Origin: JABDMH01 sp965223025
GTDB lineage: Bacteria > Bacteroidota > Bacteroidia > Chitinophagales > Saprospiraceae
Length of the DNA stretch: 64,000 nt
NCBI GenBank assembly: GCA_965223025.1
Contig: CBDCVP010000023.1
Location: forward strand, 310,001-374,000
Reading direction: 5' to 3'
This document shows, piece after piece, positions 1 through 9,891 of this stretch. A program made the translations under genes and the position numbers. A model generated the notes under the pieces. It was not told the DNA's origin, made no database searches, and saw nothing but the letters and a program-made list of their open reading frames with translations. The stretch's first letter is position 1, and every line of letters begins with the position of its first letter.

Positions 1-2
1 CC

Positions 3-275
3 AATGCTGACAGCAGCTTTACCCTACCCCTCGGCTTTGGAGCCTACGAGATGGGATCCTTCGATTTTCCCCTGGTAGGTAAAAGATCCGTCGCGATTTC
101 AGCCGGCTGGATGGGGGGAGATACCCTAGCATTAAAAATGTACATGTGTGAGACCCCCCATGGGTATAATGCCAGGGCAACTTTTGATGGAGACCAGATG
201 GTGCTGGAAAGGGAGTTGAACGTGTTCTTTGGGGGTACTAAGCAGAAGTCAATTAAGGGATCTGCCATGAACTAG
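3..275 (+). CDS. C-terminal end of a serine hydrolase-like protein (partial)
   Basis: An open frame enters from the left edge and stops at 273-275, so only about 90 C-terminal residues are visible. The stretch has alternating hydrophobic and polar residues of a small beta domain: a GWMGGDTLALKMYMCETPH segment, then ATFDGDQ and NVFFGGTKQKSIKGSA. From memory this pattern resembles the C-terminal beta domain that follows the beta-lactamase/serine hydrolase domain in many Bacteroidota proteins, but no catalytic residue lies in the window, so the assignment is an inference. It lies 72 bases upstream of the SGNH esterase gene on the same strand. Confidence 0.5.
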   Translation, partial: NADSSFTLPLGFGAYEMGSFDFPLVGKRSVAISAGWMGGDTLALKMYMCETPHGYNARATFDGDQMVLERELNVFFGGTKQKSIKGSAMN

Positions 276-347
276 TGAATTATTTTCTGAGTAAATCATT
301 TTAATAGTAAACTTGAGATTGAAGCACATACATTCAAGGAACACCGA

Positions 348-1409
348 TTGACGATTTTAAGAAGTACCGTATTAATAGCATTGGTCCTGCTGGTGATTTC
401 GTGTACCGTACCTGGCTGCCTCACAGAGAGATGGAGTACCTCCACTGTCGAGATGCGAGGCGAAAGTTTGGTACTTGCTTCCACTTTGCCGGGGAAGTTA
501 TGCTTTGATGACTTGGTAAAGAAGAGCATCACGATACGTAGTACTTATCTGGCCGATCATCCGAACAGCATAGTTTACAGAGAAGGAGCCGATTACACGG
601 TCGACTATACGAATGGTGGAATCTCACGGACGATGGATTCGCAGATCCCGGATTACTCCAAACATCCACTTTATCGCAAGAAAGACTTTGATCACACGCA
701 ATATCCAAATTATTCTAATCTTCCATATTTTGTCTGGGTGGACTACAAAACGAAGAATGGAGAGTCACTCGCGCAGCCCACTGATCAAAGCGACTACCTA
801 AGAGGTTTTCGTAAAAAGTTGGATAAAGGCACATCAGCTACCATCGTTTCATACGGAAACAGCATCACGGCTGGTGGTGAAGCTTCCTCCATGGAGCTCA
901 TGTTTCAATTTAGGTATGCAGACTATCTGAGAAACAATTTCCCTAAGGCAAATATAAGCATGGAAGATGTATCCATACCAGGACATACTTCCACCCATGG
1001 CATCGATTTATGGGACGCATACATTGGTAAAACATCTCCAGATCTGGTATTGGTGGGATGGGGAATGAACGATCACAATATTAATGCTAATTCTCCTGAT
1101 CAGCTGCGGGAGAATCTGGTTAAACTGGTGGGCATGATAAAGGAAAAAAAGCACGCTGAAGTCATACTTTTTTCTACATTTCCCCCGCACGATGAGTGGC
1201 AGTACGGAACTCATCGAATGGAGCTCTACTCAGAGGCTACGAGAATGGCAGCCAAACAGGCGCATTGCGCATTTGTCAATGTCTACCAGACCTGGAAAAA
1301 GGTACTGCAAAGGAAAGATCAGTCCTCACTACTGGCCAACAATATCAATCATCCCAACGACTTTGGTCACTGGTTGTATTTACAGTCCTTCATGGCCATG
1401 AGATTTTAA
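348..1409 (+). CDS. SGNH/GDSL-family esterase, lipoprotein
   Basis: Probable secreted ester hydrolase (deacetylase or esterase acting on carbohydrate). The N-terminus is a lipoprotein signal: hydrophobic residues 8-17 and a lipobox V-I-S-C with Cys19. Hydrolase blocks are visible: GNSIT (nucleophile Ser near residue 172), GWGMNDHN (block III Gly-x-Asn-Asp, Asn near 241) and NHPNDFGH near residues 334-341 supplying the Asp/His pair. About 150 residues before the catalytic domain have no recognised fold and may form a beta-sandwich. The start is TTG; no in-frame ATG precedes the signal peptide, and AAGGA lies 7 bases upstream, supporting TTG. Its place beside other exported carbohydrate enzymes suits a polysaccharide-deacylating role. 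Confidence 0.8.
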   Translation: MTILRSTVLIALVLLVISCTVPGCLTERWSTSTVEMRGESLVLASTLPGKLCFDDLVKKSITIRSTYLADHPNSIVYREGADYTVDYTNGGISRTMDSQIPDYSKHPLYRKKDFDHTQYPNYSNLPYFVWVDYKTKNGESLAQPTDQSDYLRGFRKKLDKGTSATIVSYGNSITAGGEASSMELMFQFRYADYLRNNFPKANISMEDVSIPGHTSTHGIDLWDAYIGKTSPDLVLVGWGMNDHNINANSPDQLRENLVKLVGMIKEKKHAEVILFSTFPPHDEWQYGTHRMELYSEATRMAAKQAHCAFVNVYQTWKKVLQRKDQSSLLANNINHPNDFGHWLYLQSFMAMRF

Positions 1410-1589
1410 TCTGAGTGATAGGAAATGCTGTTGGTCTCATCCAAATTTTTTGGAAGGTCTTTTGGTGGCTCCGTTTTTCGAGTCAGATCATGATCATCAA
1501 GAAGGGATTAAAGGTCTCCCCGCTATATGCCAGGAGGATCAGTCTTCTTTCTTTTAGTTAAGGAAGAAATACAGCCGTGATTTTTTGAT

Positions 1590-1613
1590 TACTTTTTCAT
1601 CTAGGAAAAAGTA
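1590..1613. repeat. stem-loop TACTTTTTC/GAAAAAGTA, copy 1
   Basis: Perfect 9-base arms with a 6-base loop ATCTAG. The same hairpin recurs at 2332-2355 and 2568-2591, with a mismatched form at 1941-1963, always inside module B of the repeat array. Confidence 0.8.
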
Positions 1614-1689
1614 AAAACCACTATGCGAGGGATCGACCTATGATAGGGCAAGTTTACTAATGACTCTGGCCTTTCAGTCCTTACTTGTT

Positions 1690-1772
1690 CAACCACTTTG
1701 TGGTTGCGAGAAGAACATGCTGCAACCCCGCACTTTGTACGGGGCTATGCATATTCAATCCCTCCGGGATTG
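1690..1772. repeat. cluster of three short palindromes (REP-like)
   Basis: Three consecutive small hairpins: CAACCA-CTTTG-TGGTTG at 1690-1706, CCCCGCACTTTGTACGGGG (imperfect) at 1726-1744, and CAATCCC-TCC-GGGATTG at 1756-1772. The spacing and form resemble the dispersed palindromic sequences seen in Bacteroidota intergenic regions; a link to a REP-type transposase is an inference. Confidence 0.55.
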
Positions 1773-2331
1773 GTTAGGGTCTAGATCAGTCCGTTATCTC
1801 ATGCACGGCTTGAATTAAATAGCCCTTCTGATACTTATATACTAGGAGGATTGGCCTTATTTCTTTAGTGGAGAAAGCTCCTAAAACCACTTCGGAGCTC
1901 TCGCAGCGTTAAGAAAGAAGTACAGCCGCGATTTTTTGTTTCCTTTTTATCTAGGAAAAAGTAAAAAGCATTATTCAAGAGGTCGTTTGGTACTCTGTTC
2001 TTCAAGTCAGAGCATCACCGTGGAATCTAAATGGCTGTCTCTTGACTTATCGGTTGACACTATCTCGTCTTTATATACTAAGAGGATCGGCCTTATTTCT
2101 TTTAGTGGAGAAAGCTCCTAATCCGTGAAGAACTAAAAACTGTATGAGCTAAAGGAAAATTTGTCAAAATACGGAAGTCAAAACACCCTATAAACCCGAC
2201 CGATTCACTAAATCCGTGAGTAAAAACTGTATGAGCTAAAGGAAAATTTGTCAAAATTTTTTTAAAAGGCGAGTTTAGGATTTCGGGGTTTTCGCAGCGT
2301 TAAGAAAGAAATACAGCCATGATTTTTTGTT

Positions 2332-2355
2332 TACTTTTTCATCTAGGAAAAAGTA
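2332..2355. repeat. stem-loop TACTTTTTC/GAAAAAGTA, copy 3
   Basis: Identical to the hairpin at 1590-1613, inside the third module B. Confidence 0.8.
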
Positions 2356-2567
2356 AAAAGCATTATGCGAGTGTCATTTGGTACTCTGTTCTTCAAGTCA
2401 GAGCATCACCGTGGAATCTAAATGGCTGTCTCTTGACTTATCGGTTGACACTATCTCGTCTTTATATACTAAGGGGATCGGCCTTATTTCTTTAGTGGAG
2501 AAAGATCCTAAAACCATTTCAGAGCTCTCGCAGCGTGAAGAAAGAAATACAGCCGTGATTTTTTGTT

Positions 2568-2591
2568 TACTTTTTCATCTAGGAAAAAGTA
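2568..2591. repeat. stem-loop TACTTTTTC/GAAAAAGTA, copy 4
   Basis: Identical to the hairpins at 1590-1613 and 2332-2355, inside the fourth module B. Confidence 0.8.
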
Positions 2592-3137
2592 AAAAGCATT
2601 ATGCGAGTGTCATTTGGTACTCTGTTCTTCAAGTCAGAGCATCATCGCGGAATCTAAATGGCTGTCTCTTGACTTATCGGTTGACACTATCTCGTCTTTA
2701 TATACCAAGAGGATCGGCCTTATTTCTTTTAGTGGAGAAAGCTCCTAAATCACCTCCGGGGGAGCAAACTTTTGTGACCCCAATCAATTTCCCGGGTTTG
2801 ACAAATCCTCATGCTGTACTTTCCGGCGGTCGTACTAAGCACTGCTTCACTACATCCCATAAACGCCTAGATAGTTGGTGTCTATTGTTCGGTTGGCTAG
2901 GTTGATTTTCTATTGGGAACTTGAATTATTATGCGGGAGGCTCATACAGTATGGTCTGTGGCCGTTACGCAGTACTAAGTACGACACTCGCCTCCAAGCA
3001 CTAGGCATGAAATAGACCTTAATTCATTAGGTCTTTGGAAGACTCCCTTCTTCGAGTCAGATCACCATCATGGAGATTAGATGGATATTGCAAAATAATA
3101 GAAAGGGAAAGGCGTTCTGTTTTGTAATGAACAAGTT

Positions 3138-3890
3138 ATGAGACTCATCATCGTAACACTCCTGACTCTATTTGCTTTTTCCAGCCTCCATGCTCAGTCT
3201 AGGTATTACCTTCGAGCTGATGGTGGTTTTAATCGTGCGAAGGTCTATTCAGACAGCGAATTCCTCAGTCCAAGATTTCGTACTTTTTTTCGCCGGTTTT
3301 CCGGTTTGGATTCTTTTTTTGGTCTATATGCTGGACGCAAGCTTTTTGGTAATTATGGTCTTGAATTAGGTGTCAATTACCAAGGCTTTAACAACAGGCA
3401 TGTCGTCATACATGATGAGGGTGCCTTCTCATCCTCATTTAGTCGAGATGGGAGAAATGCATTCATTGTTGTTCCACTAAATCTCTACTATTCCTTCGAT
3501 TTTGAACAAGGTGAGCATAAGATAGCTCCACGTGTTGGGATCTCGTATGCTACACATCTTAGGAGGGACCATCACAGGACGGACATCACCTTTGACAATA
3601 TAACAGGAGGTGACAACTTGTCGATAAGCAATGGAATCGACACCAGTACTACATTTACCACTTCCCCTGCTCACTCCTTTGGTATATTGGTGAACGCCGG
3701 TATTTCGATTGAGTATGGTTTGGGAAAGAGATTTGCTTTTACCTTCAATGGTAATTATTCTTTTGGATTCCGCGAGATCAATCGTTTTGTGGTTTTGATG
3801 AAAAAAGGTAGCGGTGAGAACAGGGAAGGCAGTCTTAGGTATGATGGAACACACTATTACTTGGCTTGTGGGGTGAAGATGGTGATTTAG
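3138..3890 (+). CDS. outer-membrane beta-barrel protein (porin-like)
   Basis: A 250-residue exported protein with a Sec signal peptide (hydrophobic residues 3-17, cleavage after SSLHAQ near residue 20). The mature part alternates aromatic and hydrophobic residues with glycine-rich turns (YYLRADGGF, YGLELGVNYQGF, FGILVNAGISIEYGLG, FTFNGNYSFGF, HYYLACGVKMVI), and ends in a hydrophobic strand, as expected for small 8-10 strand barrels of the PF13568/OmpA-like type. No substrate can be read from it. It is separated from the neighbours by the repeat array on the left and a convergent gene on the right. Confidence 0.7.
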   Translation: MRLIIVTLLTLFAFSSLHAQSRYYLRADGGFNRAKVYSDSEFLSPRFRTFFRRFSGLDSFFGLYAGRKLFGNYGLELGVNYQGFNNRHVVIHDEGAFSSSFSRDGRNAFIVVPLNLYYSFDFEQGEHKIAPRVGISYATHLRRDHHRTDITFDNITGGDNLSISNGIDTSTTFTTSPAHSFGILVNAGISIEYGLGKRFAFTFNGNYSFGFREINRFVVLMKKGSGENREGSLRYDGTHYYLACGVKMVI

Positions 3891-4107
3891 ACAACCGAAA
3901 TAACTTGACACTAGAGAACATGCTATTGTATTGCATGGAGACACCTATAGCAGAATCCGACTTCAAAGTATGATTGAGGAAGTGCCATCTAAATATCACC
4001 TCATAAATGAGATTTTAACTTCAAGATCTCAGGTACCTATTAGCGAATCATTGGATAGTTCGCTAGTGGATATTTAATTCTTGTAAGCGGCAGTGGTTTT
4101 TGTCCAT

Positions 4108-5724
4108 TCATCCCGTATAGATCACCATTTCCCTCGTGGCATCCCAAGTCATCCCCTTCACATATACATTGTATAGACCAGGAGATGAAAATCCATCCCA
4201 GACCACTTCGTGTTTGCCTGGTTCCAGATCGGGAGCTTCCATGCGCCAGACCACTTCACCATTGCGGTTTAGAATATCTACATAGACATCACCTCCTTCT
4301 GGCACGGCGACCTCCATGACTACTTTGTCCTTAGCATTGGTGCCGAGTGCCCGAATAGAAGGCCGATCGATCGGATCAGTCTGTCCCATGCCCTTCCAGG
4401 CACTGTAGTCGAAAGACTCATCGACCATATGGAATTTGTCTTCGTGCTGTCTTTCGTCGCCGAAAGTCAAATAATTGGTCAGGAGAGGTGTTCTTTCTAA
4501 GGTGTCGAGGCTCACTTTTTTCGCCTGACCATCTTCCCATAGATACACTGGAATATCGGATGGATCCAGGACGTCAGAGAGACCTCGCTCAATCCCAATA
4601 TGGAACAGTCCAAAATTTCCCGGCTCATGGCCGGCAAGCCAATGGGCGATAATATCTACCCGGAAGGCGTCCTTCCCAAAAATCACCTGATTGCTCTTGT
4701 AGACCTTGCCTTTTCCTTCATGGGGACCACTACCAAAACCATTGCCATCCAGACTATAGACACCTTCTACCATATTTATGCCAGTGGGGGTCACACTGTA
4801 TGAATCCAGCATGCGTTGTACCCATTGTTCCATAAAAACACCGCCTCCAAACGAAGAGCCAATTGGGATGGCTTCCCAACGCGGAATGCCCGCTGCTACA
4901 TGTTTTGCGTGCAGTGCATTGATTTTGTCTAGGTAGTCCGAGTGGAAAAATTGATGGTATCGCTTATCATAGGATTTAAAAATGTCAAAAACACCACCGC
5001 AATACTGGTGAAACTTCCTGCCAGTGATACCTTGAAGGTTCTTAATGGCCCCGGTAATCCCCATCATGTGTGCCTTAAATTTGGCGATGTTGATCAGGAA
5101 GGTGTCCGAAGCAGTCATTGGTGCCATAAAGGCCACTTTTTTAAAAACGACGCCATCTGGTATATCTCTGAATATCAATTCATCTCCGAGCTCCCAATAG
5201 TCCTTCGAGGTCAGGTCTTTAAGGTCGAATCCGTTTCTTTCTGCCATGGCTGTCCAGCCATTGGCTTCCCAATTTTGTGGACAGGCGCATTCACGAAGGT
5301 AGAACTGTTGGGGCCCCAATTCTTTGACGCCATTTAGAAAACCTTCCACGAAGTGCAGATCGGTGGTGATGCCCAATTTGGATTTTGGGTCCATTTCTGG
5401 TCCCCCATTACAGGTCCAGTTGGGTTTGCAGGTTATTTTGGTGGTGTTGGCATAGCCCTTCTCTGAGCTGGTCTTGACAAACATCTCACTGGCCAGCCTA
5501 TGGGCAGCCTTGTTAATGGCTTTACCATTGGTAATTTTTCTTACCCGGGTACGGTTGATGAAGACTGCTTCAGGATGTTCTTTGATAAATGGATGTAGAT
5601 CAAATCCCGCACCTTCAGTTGGAGTCGTCTTGGATCGAGATAAGTATTCCGGCACCATCATTCCACCTACACCAGTAGCGGAGGAAACCTTTATAAAATC
5701 TCGTCTTTTCATTTTTTTAGGCAT
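4108..5724 (-). CDS. DUF362 domain protein with Tat signal and C-terminal FlgD-like domain
   Basis: 538 residues. A twin-arginine signal KRRDFIK is followed by a short hydrophobic run (residues 5-25), so export by Tat is likely. The central part (about 60-430) has the family pattern of DUF362 proteins (CKPNWTCNGGPEMDPKSKLGITTDLHFVEG, then a FKAHMMGITGAIKNLQG stretch); the biochemical role of this family in exported Bacteroidota proteins is not known to me. Residues about 480-538 look like a FlgD-type Ig fold (VYVDILNRNGEVVWRMEAPD then W-DG), which often accompanies extracellular proteins. It is followed by a convergent neighbour and preceded by the GH95 operon on the same strand. Confidence 0.7.
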   Translation of the reverse strand: MPKKMKRRDFIKVSSATGVGGMMVPEYLSRSKTTPTEGAGFDLHPFIKEHPEAVFINRTRVRKITNGKAINKAAHRLASEMFVKTSSEKGYANTTKITCKPNWTCNGGPEMDPKSKLGITTDLHFVEGFLNGVKELGPQQFYLRECACPQNWEANGWTAMAERNGFDLKDLTSKDYWELGDELIFRDIPDGVVFKKVAFMAPMTASDTFLINIAKFKAHMMGITGAIKNLQGITGRKFHQYCGGVFDIFKSYDKRYHQFFHSDYLDKINALHAKHVAAGIPRWEAIPIGSSFGGGVFMEQWVQRMLDSYSVTPTGINMVEGVYSLDGNGFGSGPHEGKGKVYKSNQVIFGKDAFRVDIIAHWLAGHEPGNFGLFHIGIERGLSDVLDPSDIPVYLWEDGQAKKVSLDTLERTPLLTNYLTFGDERQHEDKFHMVDESFDYSAWKGMGQTDPIDRPSIRALGTNAKDKVVMEVAVPEGGDVYVDILNRNGEVVWRMEAPDLEPGKHEVVWDGFSSPGLYNVYVKGMTWDATREMVIYTG

Positions 5725-6072
5725 TTTTTTTACTTAAACTGAATTATAGATTGGCATTTCGCTGCGCAGGTCCAAAGACCCTTAAAGTCATGACTGTCCT
5801 GACACTATCCACCTCATTGGGTGCTGCTCTGTTACTTTGCATCTGTTATCCTAACCATTGCACGATCCCATGAAAGGGAAAGGCTTTGCTGAGATGGCAA
5901 GGTATGTTGACTCGAAGTAGATATTCTCAGGCATATTCCAGGCTTAACCAAGAGGGAGTTATGCATAAATATAAGGATTTGCCGGTGATGAAGCAATCAG
6001 CCATTGACCCATGTAGTACGGAAATCAGACGCATTCTTTTTTTCGCCATCCTTCAACTATGCACCTACGATT
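5725..6072. other. intergenic, nothing recognised
   Basis: 348 bases between two leftward genes. It should hold the promoter of the DUF362 gene, but no clear -33/-7 pair, hairpin or conserved small gene was seen. Confidence 0.4.
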
Positions 6073-8685
6073 TTAGTCAGCTTTGAGGAATATCTCTTCT
6101 CCGATCGAAGTATCAATATAGTATTCATAAAACTCAGGAATACTGATCTCGGGTAATGGAGATTGCTTATGGTCGAGTACTGGGCCAGCATCCATGGGTT
6201 GCAAAAGTATATTGGGATGAGCAGATTTGAGCAGCATGCCTCCTGAAAATGTCAGCGGTACCTCACTTCTTATGGGCAAGATACCTCCCAGGTGCGAAGT
6301 GATCTTGGCATCTTCAAATTGATGGTCTCTCCATTTGATCTGTACCTCAAAACCTCCTCTGGTCTTCAGGCCCATAACTTTGCCACTATCCCATTTGTTG
6401 GGCAGCGCTGGAAGAACATGCACAAAGCCATCGTGCGATTGCACAAGCATCTCGGCAATACCGGCAGTAGCACCGAAATTTCCATCGATTTGGAAGGGAG
6501 GATGAGCGTCAAACATATTTGGGTAACTACCTGAGCCTTTGTACTTGGGATCATTTTCCTTCACTAGGTTGATCAGTTTGGACATGATTTCCAGGGCTTT
6601 ATTACCGTCGTACATTCGTGCCCACATATTTACTTTCCAACCCATGGACCAACCAGTAGCCTGGTCACCGCGACGAATTAGCACCTGTTTTACCGACCTA
6701 GCCAATGTGTGATTGGTAGTAGGTGTGATTTGATTGCCAGGATGAAAAGCATATAAATGAGATATGTGCCGATGATGAATATCCCGATCTTCAAAGTCAA
6801 ACTGCCATTCTTGCAATTGACCGTGTCTGCCTATCTGGTAGGGTAGGAGTCTCTTATGCTTGGATTCGATTTCTTGACTCAATGCCTCATCTTCGATCTG
6901 AAGGATGTCAAGTGCTTGCAGGTACCGGGTAAAACTCTCTTTGATCAGGGTCATATCCATGGTCGGGCCTGGACTCTGTGTGGCACTTTTCCCATCGGAA
7001 TATTTGAAACCTTGCTCGGGAGAATGCCCGACCGGAGTCACTAGATAACCCTCTTGATTGGGGACTAGCCAATCTTTGTAAAAAAGTACAGCACCCTTCA
7101 GGAGGGGCAGGACCTTTTCTCGGAGAAATTTTTTATCACCCGTAAATAGGTAATGCTCCCAAAGATGGCTGACCAACCAACCAGCACCCATGGGCCAAAA
7201 CGAGCAGGGGCAGAGATCTACTGGACCTGCATTTCGCCAAATGGATGAGTTGTGATGAAAAGCCCAACCCTCAGCGCCATACATGGTGTGAGCAATCTTA
7301 GTACCGTCTTCAGACCATTCTTTCACTGCTCTGAAAAGTGGCTCATGGCACTCTGATAGGCTGGTCACTTCGGCTGGCCAGTAGTTCATTTCCAAGTTGA
7401 TATTGGTCGTATAGGCACTGGCCCATGGTGGAATCAATTGATGGTTCCAGATGCCTTGCAGATTTAGTGGTTGGCCACCCGGTCGTGAACCGGAAATCAT
7501 CAAATAGCGGCCATATTGAAAAAACAGGGCAGCCAGGTCCTCATCATTGCCATTTTTATATTCAGCAATTCTCAGATCGGTTGTTTTTTGAGACCTTTCA
7601 TTGGCCGGGTTAATTACCAAGGAAACCCTGTCAAAAAGGGTGCGATAGTCCTGAATATGTCTTGATCTAAGGTCTTGATAGCTAAGACTTCTGACATCGT
7701 CGAGATAACTGATGGCCCTCTGGGCAGCCAAGTCCTTATCAACAGGGCTTACATCGTGATGCGTAAAACTAGTAGCAGCGGCCATGTAGAGCACCAATGC
7801 ACCGGCGTTCTCGAAACGTAGTTTTCCTTCCGAGTATGTCAATGTTCCACCGTGATGATCGGCAGTGATACGGGTCTGAAAATGCATGCCGAGGCCATCC
7901 ACTTCATCACCATATAAAATTTGTTTTGCGTGGTCTTTCCTACTTCCATCACGATGGTAGATTTCTGGGTATTTATGCTGTTCACCATTTTCTTCTACCT
8001 GATCAAGTGTTCTTCTCAAAGCAAAGCCTGGTACCTGGGCATTCAGATAGATCGTATTGCCACTTCCCCCTAGTTCCATGGTTGGTTCATGCAAAGTGGA
8101 CAGGGAGATGGTGCCGTTTAATTTATCTATGCCCTCTGCACTCAACCGCATGGTGATCAAGTGGTCTGGGTAGCTTGCAAAAACTTCTCTTTTGTATGTT
8201 GTCCCTCCAATTGTGTAAGACACTAGATGCAGGGCATTGGCGATGTCTAGTGATCGCTGATACTCAGTCACCTCGCCCTCATGATCCAAAGATATCCATA
8301 GATCGCTCATGGGCTGATATAGATCCTGTGGCCTTCCCAACCAGTGGTCACGGATCATCTGCTCACCTTCCTGGTATTTTCCTTCATCGATGAGTGCCAT
8401 GATCTCCGGATAGTTTTCGGAGATGGCAAATCCCTGATACTTCCTATGAGGATCACCACTATAGAGTGTGGATTCATTGAGTTGTATGTGGGCTTTATAA
8501 GGATCGCCAAAGACCATGCCTCCCATAAAACTGTTTCCTATGGGCAGTGCCTCTGTCCAAACTGCCGCCGGCTCATCATAATGCAGTGCTAACGAATTAA
8601 TTTGAGCAGTTAAAGATTCAATCAGCAGCAATGCGAAAAGAATTATCTGTATGTGTTGCACAAACAATATTTTCTTGTCTTTCAT
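6073..8685 (-). CDS. GH95-family alpha-L-fucosidase/galactosidase
   Basis: About 870 residues, the usual length of GH95. The ATG at 8685 gives a clean signal peptide (MKDKKILF, hydrophobic core IIILFALLLI-like, cleavage near LTAQ); an upstream in-frame ATG at 8742 would add 19 residues that spoil it. Family hallmarks are visible: ALPIGNSFMGGMVFGD with QLNESTLYSGDP in the N-terminal beta-sandwich, WNHQLIPPWASAYTTNINLEMNYW (the Asn pair of the (alpha/alpha)6 barrel), a VGHSPEQG segment that may carry the general acid, and QIDGNFGATAGIAEML, whose Asp corresponds to the proposed base-activating Asp. Acts on terminal fucose or galactose of glycans, likely in the periplasm or outside. The T9SS gene ends just upstream of it in the same direction, so co-transcription is likely. 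Confidence 0.85.
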   Translation of the reverse strand: MKDKKILFVQHIQIILFALLLIESLTAQINSLALHYDEPAAVWTEALPIGNSFMGGMVFGDPYKAHIQLNESTLYSGDPHRKYQGFAISENYPEIMALIDEGKYQEGEQMIRDHWLGRPQDLYQPMSDLWISLDHEGEVTEYQRSLDIANALHLVSYTIGGTTYKREVFASYPDHLITMRLSAEGIDKLNGTISLSTLHEPTMELGGSGNTIYLNAQVPGFALRRTLDQVEENGEQHKYPEIYHRDGSRKDHAKQILYGDEVDGLGMHFQTRITADHHGGTLTYSEGKLRFENAGALVLYMAAATSFTHHDVSPVDKDLAAQRAISYLDDVRSLSYQDLRSRHIQDYRTLFDRVSLVINPANERSQKTTDLRIAEYKNGNDEDLAALFFQYGRYLMISGSRPGGQPLNLQGIWNHQLIPPWASAYTTNINLEMNYWPAEVTSLSECHEPLFRAVKEWSEDGTKIAHTMYGAEGWAFHHNSSIWRNAGPVDLCPCSFWPMGAGWLVSHLWEHYLFTGDKKFLREKVLPLLKGAVLFYKDWLVPNQEGYLVTPVGHSPEQGFKYSDGKSATQSPGPTMDMTLIKESFTRYLQALDILQIEDEALSQEIESKHKRLLPYQIGRHGQLQEWQFDFEDRDIHHRHISHLYAFHPGNQITPTTNHTLARSVKQVLIRRGDQATGWSMGWKVNMWARMYDGNKALEIMSKLINLVKENDPKYKGSGSYPNMFDAHPPFQIDGNFGATAGIAEMLVQSHDGFVHVLPALPNKWDSGKVMGLKTRGGFEVQIKWRDHQFEDAKITSHLGGILPIRSEVPLTFSGGMLLKSAHPNILLQPMDAGPVLDHKQSPLPEISIPEFYEYYIDTSIGEEIFLKAD

Positions 8686-8751
8686 GATTTGTCTTCTTTG
8701 TAAGGTTCCACTGGCAAGTGTTAGGAGTTTTCGATAATCCATTTGAAGTGC

Positions 8752-9891
8752 CTATTTCATGAGAAGGAAACTACCTTTTAAATCCCGTGTAGATCCATCT
8801 TCAAATTCAACTTTTGCGAGATAAACGAAGGTACCATTATCCAGCAGTTTGCCTTTGAAGGTACCGTCCCAGCCGTAGTCCACCTGTGAGGGAAGTGTCC
8901 GACCACTCTGATAAAGCAACATTCCCCATCGATCATAAATATCCAATTGTAGTATTGTACGCAATTGGCTGCCGCCAAACAGTCTGAATCGGTCGTTGTG
9001 GTTGTCGCTATTTGGTGTAAAGATATCCGGAATGTAGATGGCCTTTTCGTCGTCAGTCAATGGCAATGTGACAGCCACATCCTCTTTTACCTGACAATTG
9101 GCGTAGGAGACTAAAAACGTGTAGATGCTCGATGATTTGGGTCTCAATGTTAAATCTCTACAATGTGTACAGATCAGAGAATCCCCGACAAACCATTGAT
9201 AGAGCACAGGCAGATCAAAGGGGTCGTGACCACCCCGAAATCTAATCTCATCTCCATGTCCGATGACCGTGTCATTGGGAACGTATACAACGATGTTGTC
9301 GCAGTCGACCTTTTGAGTGCTATCCGGATAAAAAATCAGGCAAAGTTGGAACGCACCAATGGAATCGACAGGTGTGCCCAATCTAAGGAGCAGTTCTTCT
9401 CCTTTTGTCAAACTATCCACTTGCAATACATTGAATTGATCCTCTTTGGAGATGAGACACGCGACCTCAACCAGTTGATCACAACTTCCCCGATAAATAG
9501 TCATGGTAAAGGATTTTAGAGGATTAAAGGCCAACGGGACATTCAATGCCACCCGCAAATCGCTGGTACCTGCAGCAAATCTAAACCAGATGTCCTTCCT
9601 GGGATCTTGAGTATCAAGGTCACAGGAAGGATTCACAATGGACGATGGCGTAGCATCATTGATGGCGAACTCACCTGTTCCAAAACAGCCATCATCCAGG
9701 TCAATGGTTAGTTCGATGGCATTCTCGCAGATGTTATTAGGTGGTTGGGCCGCCCCAAATGTAACTGCCAACATGCTAGTGCCTAGCAAAAAAATCCGAC
9801 CCATGAGAACCTTTGTAATACTAGTGAGCCCACTCCAGAAAGGTAACCAAATCAAAAATGACTCTTTTAGCAATCTTTGCATTTTCTTCAA
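8752..9891 (-). CDS. T9SS type B sorting-domain (gliding-motility C-terminal) surface protein
   Basis: 379 residues. The C-terminal about 95 residues carry the type B/CHU_C signature: IYIPDIFTPNSDNHNDRFRL, then LDIYDRWGMLLYQSG, GWDGTFKGKLLDNGTFVYLA and a final KGSFLLMK. Such domains direct secretion by the type IX system, which marks the organism as Bacteroidota. The middle resembles a PKD/Ig-like cell-surface protein with YQWFVGDSLICTHC. A second Met at 9804 (MGRIFLLG, cleavage after FGAAQ) gives a better signal peptide than the first Met and may be the real start. The N-terminal part is of unknown ligand. Lies directly upstream of GH95. Confidence 0.8.
   Translation of the reverse strand: MKKMQRLLKESFLIWLPFWSGLTSITKVLMGRIFLLGTSMLAVTFGAAQPPNNICENAIELTIDLDDGCFGTGEFAINDATPSSIVNPSCDLDTQDPRKDIWFRFAAGTSDLRVALNVPLAFNPLKSFTMTIYRGSCDQLVEVACLISKEDQFNVLQVDSLTKGEELLLRLGTPVDSIGAFQLCLIFYPDSTQKVDCDNIVVYVPNDTVIGHGDEIRFRGGHDPFDLPVLYQWFVGDSLICTHCRDLTLRPKSSSIYTFLVSYANCQVKEDVAVTLPLTDDEKAIYIPDIFTPNSDNHNDRFRLFGGSQLRTILQLDIYDRWGMLLYQSGRTLPSQVDYGWDGTFKGKLLDNGTFVYLAKVEFEDGSTRDLKGSFLLMK

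Larger units (their letters stand above)
1455..3085. repeat. non-coding array of degenerate ~240-base repeats with hairpins
   Basis: This 1.7 kb has no credible gene. Two alternating modules recur. Module B, about 75 bases containing AGAAATACAGCC and a stem-loop, occurs near 1558-1630, 1897-1980, 2288-2370 and 2525-2610. Module A, about 140 bases starting GGTACTCTGTTCTTCAAGTC and ending GTGGAGAAAGCTCCTAA, occurs at 1984-2121, 2374-2511 and 2611-2750, with eroded parts near 1482-1560, 1836-1883 and 3035-3085. A separate ~45-base unit containing ACTGTATGAGCTAAAGG is duplicated at about 2121-2170 and 2212-2265. Open frames across it are repeat artefacts: the same peptide recurs in each copy. Confidence 0.8.

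Noticed and set aside
2378..2905. Open frame of 175 codons in the repeat region
   Set aside because: It translates the repeat modules and repeats its own peptide; no domain and no start signal.
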